In this document: positions 18,573-28,089 of the stretch, in pieces
Position numbering within the stretch: position 1 is the stretch's first letter
Layout: each line of letters starts with the position of its first letter
Assembly (NCBI GenBank): GCA_021781455.1
Contig: JAJXWV010000015.1
Span: 60,435-124,434 of the forward strand
Length of the DNA: 64,000 nucleotides
Reading direction: 5' to 3'
Origin: Acidobacteriota bacterium
Lineage (GTDB): Bacteria > Acidobacteriota > Thermoanaerobaculia > Gp7-AA8
The notes under the pieces: generated by a model
Told to the model about the DNA's origin: nothing
The model's input: the letters and a program-made list of their open reading frames with translations, nothing else
Databases searched by the model: none
Position numbers and translations under genes: made by a program

Positions 18573-20582
18573 TCAGGTCAATGCCGCGGTTTCCGCGACG
18601 GCCGGGGCCGCGGAGTCCTGCGGCTCCAGTACGGTCACGGCGCTTCGCGTCGGAATGATGGCGATCACGCCCCCGACGCCCATCAGCAGGACGGCGATCC
18701 AGATCCAGGAGACCATCGGCGTGATGAGCAGCAGCAGCCCGGCGTTTTCACCGCTGCCGTCGAGATTCATGATCGAGACGTAGAGATCGCCGGCCAGCGT
18801 GGAGTGGACGGCGGGAGTACCGATCGGCTCGCGCATGGTGGCGTACTGGTTCATGCGCGGTTCGACCACTTCGATCTGCTTTCCGTCTTTCGCGACGGCC
18901 ACACGGGCTATGGTAGCCACGCGGTTCGGCTCGTTGCGGGTCTCGGTCCCGAGGAACGTCAGCGTGTATGCACCGATCGATGCCGATTGTCCCCTGGCCA
19001 GCGACACCTCGCGCTGCGTGCGCGTCGTGCTGCTGACGGCAATGGCCACGATGACGATCACCGCACCGGCGTGGATGATGTACGACGCGAAGCGCCGCCG
19101 TCCGCGCTTGAACTGCGCCTGCACGGTGGCGGTGACGAGTGAGTCGCCTCGCTTCATGCGCTGCACGACCGGCTTCCACATCTCCGCGAGTGTGACCTGC
19201 GCCGCGTATCCGCCGAAGACGAGCGTCAGCAGCGTCCAGGCGTTCCGCGCGCCGAGCGCGTAGCCGATGATTCCGACGAGCGCCGCGCCGATCAGCGGCG
19301 GCAACAGCGAGCGCCTGACCTGTTCCTTCGAGGCCCTGCCCCACGGCAGCGCCGGACCGACGCCGAGCAGGAACACGAGAGCCGTTCCCACCGGGACGAC
19401 CATGCTGTCGAAGTACGGACGGCCGACGCTCATCTGCTTGCCGCGCAGCGCTTCCACGACCAGCGGGAAGACCGTTCCGATCAGAACGGTGAAGGTGAAC
19501 AGGACGAACAGAAGGTTGTTGAGGAGGAACATCCCTTCGCGGCTGACTGCGCCGTCGATGCGCCCTTCCGCTTCGAGGGAGTCGATGCGCGTGGCCAGAA
19601 GTGCGACCGAACCGAGGAGCACGGCCGCCAGGAAGACCAGGATCGTCGGCCCGATGGAGCTCTGGGTGAACGAGTGGACGGAGTTGAACACGCCCGAGCG
19701 GGTCATGAAGGTGCCGAGGATGGTCAGGAGGAAGCTCCCCTGGATCAGCGTCACGGTCCAGCCCTTCAGCACTCCGCGGCGCTCCATCACCACCGCGCTG
19801 TGCAGAGCGGCCGTGGCCGTGAGCCACGGCAGCAACGAGGCGTTCTCGACCGGATCCCAGGCCCAGTAGCCGCCCCAGCCGAGCACTTCGTACGCCCACC
19901 AGCCGCCTAACATGATGGCGATGGTGAGGAAAATCCATGGCAGCATCAGCGCCGTGCGCATCGGCTTGAGGAAGGCCAGCCCCAGGCGGCCCCGCAGCAG
20001 TGCCGCCGTCGCAAAGCCGAACGGGATGGTCATGCCGACGTACCCGAGATAAAGGAACGGCGGGTGGATGATCATGAGGACGTGGTTCTGCAGGAGCGGG
20101 TTCGGCCCCGGCCCGTCGGTGGGCGGCATCGCCACGCTCAGGAACGGGCTGGCCGGACCGGCGATCAGGAAACTGAAGAACGAGGCGCAGGCCAGCCACG
20201 TGGCGATCGAGTACGCCATGTACTCTTCGTGATCCTTGCGAGTGAGGAACGTGGCCGCGGCGATGTAGAGGCCGAGCACGAATCCCCAGAAGAGGATCGA
20301 TCCTTCGAGCGACGACCAGAGGCTGACGATCGTGACCCACAGCGGCGTCGAGAGCGAGCCGACCTGAGCGACATAGCTGACTGAAAAGTCGTGGGTGATC
20401 AGCGCCTTTTCCATGACCGCCGTGGCCACGACCATCAAGGCGGCGAACGCATACGCAAAGCGCTGCGTCCATTTCAGTCCTTCACGCGATCGCTTCGCGC
20501 CGGCGGCGAAGCCGAGCACCGCTCCCGTCGTGGAGACGAGGAGAGAGCCCAGGATGAGAAAACGTCCGAGAGTGGCGTTCAT
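18573..20582 (-). CDS. ccmF: Heme lyase CcmF
   Basis: WGGYWAWDPVENASLLPWL signature (WWD domain). Confidence 0.95.
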   Translation of the reverse strand: MNATLGRFLILGSLLVSTTGAVLGFAAGAKRSREGLKWTQRFAYAFAALMVVATAVMEKALITHDFSVSYVAQVGSLSTPLWVTIVSLWSSLEGSILFWGFVLGLYIAAATFLTRKDHEEYMAYSIATWLACASFFSFLIAGPASPFLSVAMPPTDGPGPNPLLQNHVLMIIHPPFLYLGYVGMTIPFGFATAALLRGRLGLAFLKPMRTALMLPWIFLTIAIMLGGWWAYEVLGWGGYWAWDPVENASLLPWLTATAALHSAVVMERRGVLKGWTVTLIQGSFLLTILGTFMTRSGVFNSVHSFTQSSIGPTILVFLAAVLLGSVALLATRIDSLEAEGRIDGAVSREGMFLLNNLLFVLFTFTVLIGTVFPLVVEALRGKQMSVGRPYFDSMVVPVGTALVFLLGVGPALPWGRASKEQVRRSLLPPLIGAALVGIIGYALGARNAWTLLTLVFGGYAAQVTLAEMWKPVVQRMKRGDSLVTATVQAQFKRGRRRFASYIIHAGAVIVIVAIAVSSTTRTQREVSLARGQSASIGAYTLTFLGTETRNEPNRVATIARVAVAKDGKQIEVVEPRMNQYATMREPIGTPAVHSTLAGDLYVSIMNLDGSGENAGLLLLITPMVSWIWIAVLLMGVGGVIAIIPTRSAVTVLEPQDSAAPAVAETAALT

Positions 20583-20591
20583 GGGGATCCT

Positions 20592-21101
20592 TTACTTGCT
20601 GGAGTCGCTGAGGCCTTCGGTCGACTGCATGAGCTTCTTCAGCTCTTCCTTGTTCATGGGATGACCGGCTTTCGGCGCCTTGTACTGGTTGTTGTGGGAG
20701 ACCATCAGCCGGTTGCACTGGAAGTAGCCGGCGCGCGTCATCGTCCCTTCCACGACCACGCCGATGTTCTCGCGGAACATCTGCGGCGGGACGCCGTTCG
20801 ATTTGACGTGCACCATGCCGGTGGCGTCCTTGACGTCGAACTCCAGCCCCGAGACGCCGCTGCGGTTCCTGATCGAGCCCGGCACCACCATGCCGCCCAG
20901 CCGGATCGAGGCGCCGTAGGCCTTGTCGCCGGCGGCGTGGAGGTCAGTGGGTGTCCAGTAGTAGACGAGATTCTTGTTGATGCCACCGGCGGCGATCACC
21001 ATGAATGCGATCGCCGCTACGGCGAAGGCGCCCACCATGAACAGGCGCGTCTGCCGCCTCATGGCGGCACTTGCAGTCGGATTGCTGGCCACGTTGCTCA
21101 T
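20592..21101 (-). CDS. ccmE: Heme chaperone CcmE
   Basis: OB-fold protein with one TM, heme-binding HxxxY (SHNNQY). Confidence 0.9.
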   Translation of the reverse strand: MSNVASNPTASAAMRRQTRLFMVGAFAVAAIAFMVIAAGGINKNLVYYWTPTDLHAAGDKAYGASIRLGGMVVPGSIRNRSGVSGLEFDVKDATGMVHVKSNGVPPQMFRENIGVVVEGTMTRAGYFQCNRLMVSHNNQYKAPKAGHPMNKEELKKLMQSTEGLSDSSK

Positions 21102-21247
21102 TGGTCTTCCCGTTCCTCGGCAGCGCGTCTGGTCTCTTCGCGGAACCGCATCACCAGACTCAGTCCATAAATCGCCAGAATCGAAAACGTCACCGTGTAC
21201 GCGGCGATGACAAAGCTCCAGCCGCCGGTTACCACTCCTCCGGTCAT
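21098..21247 (-). CDS. ccmD: CcmD-like small membrane protein
   Basis: 49 aa MTGGVVTGGWSFVIAAYTVTFSILAIYGLSLVMRFREE between ccmC and ccmE with overlapping starts/stops. Confidence 0.8.
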   Translation of the reverse strand: MTGGVVTGGWSFVIAAYTVTFSILAIYGLSLVMRFREETRRAAEEREDQ

Positions 21248-22161
21248 ACGGCCTCCCCCAGCTCCGCTTCCAGCAGCGGCGGCGGCGCGAGCTCGTTCTC
21301 GAGGCGCAGCTTCGACACGCGGGCGCGGAGCAGAATGAATGCGGTCATCAGAAAGAGGATTCCGAACGCATTGGCGCGCAGCGGGATCCAGAAAGGCTCG
21401 GAGACGGTGTTCGGATTCGACTGCAGCTGGTGCAGTGAGTTCCACCAGCGCACCGAGAAGTAGACGATGGGCACGTCGACGTAGGCGATGATCGTGGCCA
21501 CGCTCGACCAGATGCCGCGCTTGACCGGATCGTCGACGAATTTGCGCAGAGCCAGAATGCCGAGAAAGGCGAAGATCAGCACTGCCGTCGTGGTCAGCCG
21601 CGGATCCCAGTCCCACCACACGCCCCAGGTCGGCTTGGCCCAGATCGCGCCCTGGCAGCAGAGGAGAAATCCGAGGACGACGCCCACCTCGATGGAGCCT
21701 TCCATCAACGCGTCCCATTTCCAGTCGCCTTTGAACAGGAAGAGGATGGCGCAGGCGAAGGCGAAGGTCAGCGCCAGCAGCCCGTTCCAGGCCGTCGGCA
21801 CGTGGACGTACATGATCCGCTGCACCTCGCCCATGAACCGCTCGGGGGGCGCGACGAAGAGGCCGAAGTACGTGCCGAGCACGAGGAAGCAGACGGCGAT
21901 CCCGAACAGCAGCTTCACGTTCGACAGCGAGCCGCCCAGGTCATCGCCGGCCAGAAAAATGATCGCGCCGATCAGGCCGCCGAAGACCGCGATCAGGGTG
22001 CGGACCGCGAGGGGCAGGCCGAGCGATAAATCGGCGTGCAGGTACTCGTCGGCCAATGTCACCACCAGGCCGATGTACACGGCGATGCAGAGCAGGGCGA
22101 TGGCGATGGCTCTGCCGAGATTGCTTCTTGTTTGTGTGGGGGTCATAGCCACTTCCGTCAT
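21244..22161 (-). CDS. ccmC: Heme exporter CcmC
   Basis: WWDWDPRLTTTAVLIFAFLGILALR; position in operon. Confidence 0.93.
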   Translation of the reverse strand: MTEVAMTPTQTRSNLGRAIAIALLCIAVYIGLVVTLADEYLHADLSLGLPLAVRTLIAVFGGLIGAIIFLAGDDLGGSLSNVKLLFGIAVCFLVLGTYFGLFVAPPERFMGEVQRIMYVHVPTAWNGLLALTFAFACAILFLFKGDWKWDALMEGSIEVGVVLGFLLCCQGAIWAKPTWGVWWDWDPRLTTTAVLIFAFLGILALRKFVDDPVKRGIWSSVATIIAYVDVPIVYFSVRWWNSLHQLQSNPNTVSEPFWIPLRANAFGILFLMTAFILLRARVSKLRLENELAPPPLLEAELGEAV

Positions 22162-22817
22162 TCTTCGACGACTCGTCCGAACAAAAGTCCGCAGAGGGAC
22201 CAATAAATTGCGTCAAAGGCGATCAGCAACGAGATCCACGACTTCAGCTGGCCCATCGGATCGCCGAGGATGATCAGCGAGGTCGCTTTGACCGACGCCA
22301 GGAGGGCCGGAACGATCAGTGGGAAAAGGAGCAGAGGCAGCAGAGTCTGCTTCGAACGAACCTGCGCCGTCATGGCCGCGTAGAGCGTGCCGGGGGCGGA
22401 AAGTCCCGCCGCGCCGAGAGCGACGACCACGAACAGCTCCGGAATCCGCATGGTGCCGGCGTCGTACAGGATGACCATGACCGGTACGAGCGCCATCCCG
22501 AGAATCACGAGCTGGATCCAGTTCGCGATGGCCTTGCCGTAATAGAGCGCGCGGGGGTTCGCCGGTAACAGCAGCAGCCCTTCCAGAGCCCGGTTCTCCA
22601 TCTCGGCGTGATAGCTCTCCGCGAGCGTCAGCGTCGACGACAGCAGCAGGCCCAGCCAGAGGAAGCCCGCGGAGTACAGCCGCAACGCTTCGGCAACGGG
22701 ACCGACGGCAAAGCTGAACAGCAGCAGCGCGGCCGCACCGAAGACGAACACGGCCATCATCTGCGCCCGCGTGCGCCACTGCAGGAGCATTTCCTTGCGC
22801 AGCGCAGCGGTCAGCAT
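22158..22817 (-). CDS. ccmB: Heme exporter CcmB
   Basis: Six-TM CcmB-like sequence; located between ccmA and ccmC. Confidence 0.92.
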   Translation of the reverse strand: MLTAALRKEMLLQWRTRAQMMAVFVFGAAALLLFSFAVGPVAEALRLYSAGFLWLGLLLSSTLTLAESYHAEMENRALEGLLLLPANPRALYYGKAIANWIQLVILGMALVPVMVILYDAGTMRIPELFVVVALGAAGLSAPGTLYAAMTAQVRSKQTLLPLLLFPLIVPALLASVKATSLIILGDPMGQLKSWISLLIAFDAIYWSLCGLLFGRVVEE

Positions 22818-23539
22818 GCGACCCCCGGCTCGCGCCCTGCGCTCCGCGCTCTGCGATCTGCGATCTGCGTCTCGTGCTCCATGACTTCCGACGCGCGCCC
22901 CGCCCACATCACCCGCCCCGCCTCGAGCAGAATCGCCTCGTCGGCCAGCCCGACGCCGCGCTCGAGCTGGTGCGTGGCGATCATGACCGTCGTCCCCTGC
23001 GCCTTCAGCTCGCGCACCACGTCGTCGACGAGCATGAAGCCTTCCGGATCGAGCTGGCCGTATGGCTCGTCGAACAGCACGAGGGTCGGCTCCTGCAGCA
23101 GCACTCTCGCGAACGACAGGCGTTTGCGCATCCCGGCCGAGAACGTCGAGACCGGGTCATCCGCACGGTTCGCGAGAGCCACCCGTTCGAGGAGCGCCAT
23201 CACGCCGTTCCGTGATCGGCCGAGGTGATCGGCGGCCACGCTCAGGTTCTCGCGTGCCGTCAGCGACTCGTACAGGTAGGACTGATGGCTGAGCAACGCC
23301 ATCATCCGCCGGATGTCCTCGCGGTCGCGGAGGAGGTCGAACCCGTTGATCATGGCGCGACCGCGATCGGGCCGAATGGCTGTCGACAGCACCCGGAACA
23401 GAGTCGACTTGCCAGAACCGTTGCGTCCCGCCACCATAACCACCGATCCGCTGCGGACCGTGAACGAGACATCGGCCAGCGCCCACCGCCGTCCATAGCG
23501 GCGGGCGAGGTTCTCTGCTTCGATGAGAATCGCCCCCAT
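22811..23539 (-). CDS. ccmA: Heme exporter ATPase CcmA
   Basis: Walker A GRNGSGKSTLF, signature FSAGMRKRLSFARVLL, Walker B LVLFDEP. Confidence 0.92.
   Translation of the reverse strand: MGAILIEAENLARRYGRRWALADVSFTVRSGSVVMVAGRNGSGKSTLFRVLSTAIRPDRGRAMINGFDLLRDREDIRRMMALLSHQSYLYESLTARENLSVAADHLGRSRNGVMALLERVALANRADDPVSTFSAGMRKRLSFARVLLQEPTLVLFDEPYGQLDPEGFMLVDDVVRELKAQGTTVMIATHQLERGVGLADEAILLEAGRVMWAGRASEVMEHETQIADRRARSAGREPGVAC
22848..22876. repeat. Half heptamer element (GATCTGC) inside the ccmA 3' end
   Basis: ctctgcgatctgcgatctgcgtctc encodes the CcmA tail ...ETQIADRRARSAG. Confidence 0.75.
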
Positions 23540-23655
23540 TGCAGGCGGGAGTTTCGACGGTGGGAGGATCAAAGGCAAGTCAGTGGGTACACATCAATGT
23601 GTGTTGCATATCACATCCACCCGTGAACCGCCTCTCCGGAGCTATCATCCGCAAC

Positions 23656-25740
23656 ATGCGCAAGGCTTTACTCCTCCCCCTCGCACTCGCCTCCGCCTGC
23701 GCTTTTCCGCCGTTCCGGCGTCCCGCAGCGCCCGCCCGGGCACCCCAACCGGTGTCGGCGACCACAAGGGCGACTCACGGCCTGTCGACCGAGGATGAAG
23801 CCCGCCTGCTGTTCCTCGAAGACCGCCGCGAATTCGACGCCGCTCTGGCGGCGCGGTGGCTGTCCAGCCCGAACCCGCTGCAGCGCACGCGGATGGTGGT
23901 GTTCCTCGCGCATGTCGGCCCGCACACCTTCGTCGACGCGAACCACAACGGGCAACGCGATCCCGGCGAGCATCAGGCAGGAGTCGATCTCCTCGGCCGT
24001 CTCATCGCCGATCCGGACCGCAATGTCCGCGAGAACGCCGCCTTCGCTCTGGGCGAGATCGGCGATCCCGCCGGTGTCGAGGCGCTGCTGCGGTTCGCAT
24101 CCGATCCGAACGACGCGGCCGTGGCCGCAGAGGCGGTCGAAGCGCTCTCGAAGCTCGCAGCCAGCGTGCCCCTCGCCCGATACGCCGCATTCACGGAGGC
24201 CGGACAGCGCGAGGGCGTGCGCGTGCGCGCCATCCGTTTTCTGTTTCGCTTCAACTCCGACGAAGCGAGCGCCATCGCCGCGGACAATCTCAACGCGCCG
24301 AGTGCGGTGATCCGCGAGGCGGCGGCGTACGCTCTGTCCCGCCGCGCCTACCCCGCCGCGCGCCCGCGGCTGCAGCTGATGCTCAACGACCCGGCGCCGC
24401 TGACACGGGCCTACGCCGTGGGGGCACTGGGACGCATCGCCGCACCGGAGTCGCTGCCGGCACTGTTCGATGCGCTCCGCGACAGCTATCCGTGGGTGCG
24501 CACGAACGCCGCCGTGGCCATCGCCCGAATCGCCGCCAAAGACCCCGCGTCGATCGCAAGGCCGCAGCTCGCGCAGGACGCGCTTCACATCGCCGACGTC
24601 AGTGAGGATCCCGATCCCGGTACGCGAGCCAGCGCCATCGAGGCCCTCGGTTTCTACGCCGCGGTCAACGACTCCGCGCGCAACCGGCTCTTCGACATCG
24701 CGGCAAACGGCTCCCGCTGGGAGCGCGAGCTGGCGGCGGGAGCCATCACGCAGCAGTTCGGCGATCGGACGCCCAGCGCCGTCGACGACCTGATCGCGTC
24801 GTCGACTCCCTGGGCCAAGGTGCGCATCGCCGAGGCGAGCGCACACCTTCCGATCACGGGCGCCTCGATCCGCCGGCGACTGGCCGCCGACGCAGACGTG
24901 CTCGTGCGCGAAAACGCGATCGCTGCGATCCCCGACGCGGACGTCGACGCGGAGATCGACCTCGTGCGCGCCGCGCTCGACGACCCCGACGTGATCGTGC
25001 GCGCCAACGCCATCGACCGCTACGCGCACTCCCGCGCGCCCGACCTCGGCACGCTCGCGGCCGCTGAAACGCGGGCCCGCAACGATCGAATGAACGACGC
25101 GCGGCTGGCCGCGATCACTGCGCTGGCCGGCATCGACTTCCCCCAGCGCCAGACCCTCCTGCGTTCGCTCACCGGCGATCGCGATCCCGTGGTCCGGCGC
25201 GTGGCCGCCGACCTCATCGAGCAGAAGCTGAAGCTCCCTCGACCCCAGTACACGCCGCTGCCGATCGATCGTGCCCTCGCCGATTACGTGCACATCGTGG
25301 AGTGGTCGCACACGCCGCATAGCGCGACCATCCACATGACGCGCGGCAATATCGCAATCGCGCTGGTGGCGGCCGACGCGCCGATGACGGCGTGGAACTT
25401 CGCAGAGCTCGCGCGCCGGCGTTTCTTCGACAACACCACCTTCATGCGCGTCGTGCCGAACTTCGTCATTCAGGGCGGCGATCCGCGCAACGACATGAAC
25501 GGCGGCCCTGGTTACGCCATCCGCGACGAGATCAACCTCGAGAAGTACACGCGCGGCGCCGTGGGCATGGCCCTCTCCGGACCCGATACCGGCGGCTCGC
25601 AGTTCTTCATCACGCACTCGCCCCAGCCCCATCTCGACGGCGGCTACACGATTTTCGGCAGGGTCACGGAAGGGATGACCGCCGTCGTCGACCAGGTGGA
25701 GCGCGGGGATCTGGTGGAAACGATCACGATCGACAAATAG
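23656..25740 (+). CDS. Lipoprotein with HEAT-repeat array fused to C-terminal cyclophilin-type peptidyl-prolyl isomerase
   Basis: Lipobox ALASAC; repeated HEAT motifs (VRENAAFALGEIGDPAGVEALLRFA etc.); C-terminal cyclophilin VIQGGDPRNDMNGGPGYAIRDE...GSQFFITHSPQPHLDGGYTIFGRV. Confidence 0.9.
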   Translation: MRKALLLPLALASACAFPPFRRPAAPARAPQPVSATTRATHGLSTEDEARLLFLEDRREFDAALAARWLSSPNPLQRTRMVVFLAHVGPHTFVDANHNGQRDPGEHQAGVDLLGRLIADPDRNVRENAAFALGEIGDPAGVEALLRFASDPNDAAVAAEAVEALSKLAASVPLARYAAFTEAGQREGVRVRAIRFLFRFNSDEASAIAADNLNAPSAVIREAAAYALSRRAYPAARPRLQLMLNDPAPLTRAYAVGALGRIAAPESLPALFDALRDSYPWVRTNAAVAIARIAAKDPASIARPQLAQDALHIADVSEDPDPGTRASAIEALGFYAAVNDSARNRLFDIAANGSRWERELAAGAITQQFGDRTPSAVDDLIASSTPWAKVRIAEASAHLPITGASIRRRLAADADVLVRENAIAAIPDADVDAEIDLVRAALDDPDVIVRANAIDRYAHSRAPDLGTLAAAETRARNDRMNDARLAAITALAGIDFPQRQTLLRSLTGDRDPVVRRVAADLIEQKLKLPRPQYTPLPIDRALADYVHIVEWSHTPHSATIHMTRGNIAIALVAADAPMTAWNFAELARRRFFDNTTFMRVVPNFVIQGGDPRNDMNGGPGYAIRDEINLEKYTRGAVGMALSGPDTGGSQFFITHSPQPHLDGGYTIFGRVTEGMTAVVDQVERGDLVETITIDK

Positions 25741-25779
25741 GACGGCGCGCCTGACATCCTGAGCCGTACCGCAGCTCCG

Positions 25780-25884
25780 CCACTCTGAGCCGGCGCAACC
25801 GCGGGGGCGGTGGATGGGCGGGAGCGGTGGAGCGCGGCGAAGAGTCTCTTACCGGGACGATCAGCAGGTCAGAGACTCTTCGCT
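25780..25884. mobile_element. MITE-like element family A, copy 2, right end truncated
   Basis: CACTCTGAGCCGGCGCAACCGCGGGGGCGG...GAAGAGTCTCTTACCGGGACGAT nearly identical to copy 1. Confidence 0.85.
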
Positions 25885-25948
25885 CTGTCCAGCCACCAGG
25901 GAGGGCAGGCTGGAAAGCCTGCCCTACACGCGGGGTTACCATTCGCCC

Positions 25949-26116
25949 GTGACTGCGATCCTCGGCCGCCTTTGCCAGCTGATCGGATTGCTCCTGCTTC
26001 CGATCGGGCTCTCGTACGGGCTCCTGAAAGACAACATCGGCATGGAGGTGCGACTGCTCTTCATCGGCGGAGCATTCTTCGTCCTGGGCTGGCTGATGTC
26101 GCGCCAGAAAAGTTGA
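25949..26116 (+). CDS. Small two-TM membrane protein (GTG start)
   Basis: 55 aa VTAILGRLCQLIGLLLLPIGLSYGLLKDNIGMEVRLLFIGGAFFVLGWLMSRQKS; hydrophobic, plausible start. Confidence 0.6.
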   Translation: MTAILGRLCQLIGLLLLPIGLSYGLLKDNIGMEVRLLFIGGAFFVLGWLMSRQKS

Positions 26117-26134
26117 GCGCAACCTCGCAACCAC

Positions 26135-27052
26135 ATGAAGTACACGGTCGTCCTCACCGCCAAATATCCGCCGATCGCGCGAGACATCCTCGCCGGAGCC
26201 TTCGACATCGTCGAGCATCCGACGGAACAGGCGCGCAGCGAGGACGACATGATCACCATTCTCGCCGAGGCCGACGCGGCCATCACTCTGCTGAGCGATC
26301 CGCTGACGCGCCTCGTGCTCTCGTCGAATCCGAACCTGCGGATGGTTGCGAACTACGCGGTCGGCACCAACAACGTCGATGTCGAAGCGGCCCGCGACCT
26401 CGGCATCACCGTCACGAACACTCCGGGCGTTCTCACCGATGCGACCGCCGACCTGACCATGGCGCTGATCCTGGCGATCACGCGTCGAGTGGTGGAAGGC
26501 GACGACGAAGTGCGCACGAGCGGCCGCTGCGAATGGGAGCCGATGAAGCTCCTCGGCATTGCCCTGCAGGGAAAGCGGCTCGGGATCATCGGCCTGGGCC
26601 GCATCGGGAGCGCCGTCGCCGAGCGGGCCCGCGCCTTCGGGATGGAGGTTATCGGGGCAAGGCGCGGCGAGAAGATCGACGAGATTCTCACGACCTGCGA
26701 CGTCATCTCCCTGCACGCGCCGCTCACCGCCGAGACTCGTCACATGATCGACGCCGCCGCGCTGGCGCGCATGAAGCCGGGCGCCTTTCTGGTCAACACC
26801 GCCCGCGGCCCGCTCGTGGACGAGGACGCGCTGTGTGACGCGGTCGAGAGCGGCCATCTCCGCGGAGCCGCCCTCGACGTTTATGAATTCGAGCCCGGCG
26901 TGAGTCCGCGCCTCATGCGATTGAAGAACGTCGTCCTCGCACCGCACATTGGGTCGGCAACGGACGAGGCGCGGATCGCCATGGCCCGGATCGCCGCGAC
27001 CGACGTGCTGCGGTTTTTCAACGGGCAGAAGCCGCTGAACGCGGTTACGTGA
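26135..27052 (+). CDS. D-isomer 2-hydroxyacid dehydrogenase (glyoxylate/hydroxypyruvate reductase-like)
   Basis: GIIGLGRIGSAVAERARAFGM Rossmann motif, NTARGPLVDEDAL, LAPHIGSAT. Confidence 0.93.
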   Translation: MKYTVVLTAKYPPIARDILAGAFDIVEHPTEQARSEDDMITILAEADAAITLLSDPLTRLVLSSNPNLRMVANYAVGTNNVDVEAARDLGITVTNTPGVLTDATADLTMALILAITRRVVEGDDEVRTSGRCEWEPMKLLGIALQGKRLGIIGLGRIGSAVAERARAFGMEVIGARRGEKIDEILTTCDVISLHAPLTAETRHMIDAAALARMKPGAFLVNTARGPLVDEDALCDAVESGHLRGAALDVYEFEPGVSPRLMRLKNVVLAPHIGSATDEARIAMARIAATDVLRFFNGQKPLNAVT

Positions 27053-27072
27053 GAGCGCGCCTAACACGTGTT

Positions 27073-27304
27073 CCCGTCACTCTGAGCCGGCGGAGCCGCG
27101 ACTCCCGTCACTCTGAGCCGGCGGAGACGCGGGGGGCGGGTGGAGCGGCGGAGCGCGGCGCAGAGTCTCCAGATTGCACGATCGCGGTGAGCCTCACGAT
27201 CCTCTCCAACCCCGGTCAGAGACTCTTCGCCGCGCTCCGCCGCCGGGGGCGGCTCCGCCGGCTCAGAGTGACGGGACGCGATTCCACCGGCTCATGTTGA
27301 CGGG
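27073..27304. mobile_element. MITE-like element family A, copy 3, with doubled ends
   Basis: CCCGTCACTCTGAGCCGGCGGAG twice at left; CCGCCGGCTCAGAGTGACGGG then CCACCGGCTCATGTTGACGGG at right. Confidence 0.82.
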
Positions 27305-27318
27305 GGCGCGGACGGCCG

Positions 27319-27870
27319 TCACTTCACCAGTTTCGAGATCGCGCGGAACTCGTCGGTGCCCGCCTGCACCAGCAGCTCGAACAGCACCATTTCCGTCGAG
27401 CTCAGCTTCACGCCTTCGCTCGTCAGGCGTTCGAGGGCAATCGCCTTGTTCTCGGCGGTGCGCGAGCTGACCGCGTCGGCGATGATCGTCACCTCGTACT
27501 CGTCCTGCAGCAGGTCCATCGCGGTCTGGTAGACGCAGACGTGCGTCTCCACACCCGCCAGCAGGATCTGCGTGCGATCGAGCTCGCTCAGCCGGGTCTC
27601 GAAGGCAGCGCAGCCATGAGCCGAAAAACACGACTTCTCGATCGGCTCGTATCCGCCGGATTCGCGCAGCACATTCCTGATGCTCTCGACCGTCGGGCCG
27701 AGTCCTTTCGTGTACTGCTCGGTCAGGATGACGGGAACGCCGAGGATGTGGCTGCCGCGGATCAGCCGGCCGACGTTCGAGACGACCACGGCAGCGCGGT
27801 CGATCACCGGAAGCATCCGCTCCTGAACATCGATGACCACGAGGATGGCCTTGTTTCGATCGAGCTTCAT
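27319..27870 (-). CDS. Isochorismatase-family cysteine hydrolase
   Basis: AILVVIDVQERM ... ILLAGVETHVCVYQTAMDLL. Confidence 0.92.
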   Translation of the reverse strand: MKLDRNKAILVVIDVQERMLPVIDRAAVVVSNVGRLIRGSHILGVPVILTEQYTKGLGPTVESIRNVLRESGGYEPIEKSCFSAHGCAAFETRLSELDRTQILLAGVETHVCVYQTAMDLLQDEYEVTIIADAVSSRTAENKAIALERLTSEGVKLSSTEMVLFELLVQAGTDEFRAISKLVK

Positions 27871-27898
27871 GACGGCGGGACTATATCCGAGCGCCGAT

Positions 27899-28013
27899 GG
27901 AGTGCGGACGTCCTCGTCCCCTTCCGCCGGACGTCTCGTCCGGCGGAGTTGACGACATCGAAACACCGCGGCACGAGGACGTGCCGCGGAGGCGGACGAG
28001 ACGTCCGCACTCC
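27899..28013. mobile_element. Related GGAGTGCGGACGT-ended inverted-repeat element
   Basis: GGAGTGCGGACGTCCTCGTCC ... GGACGAGACGTCCGCACTCC with internal hairpins (ccgccggacgtctcgtccggcgg; ccgcggcacgaggacgtgccgcgg). Confidence 0.75.
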
Positions 28014-28052
28014 AATTGCTGCACCGCGGGTAATCATGGCCGGTCACACTGA

Positions 28053-28076
28053 CGCTCAGCACTCAGCACTCGGGAC
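28053..28076. repeat. Half heptamer element (CTCAGCA)
   Basis: gCTCAGCACTCAGCACTCGGGACT just upstream of the EamA gene. Confidence 0.65.
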
Positions 28077-28089
28077 TAGAATCCCGCGC

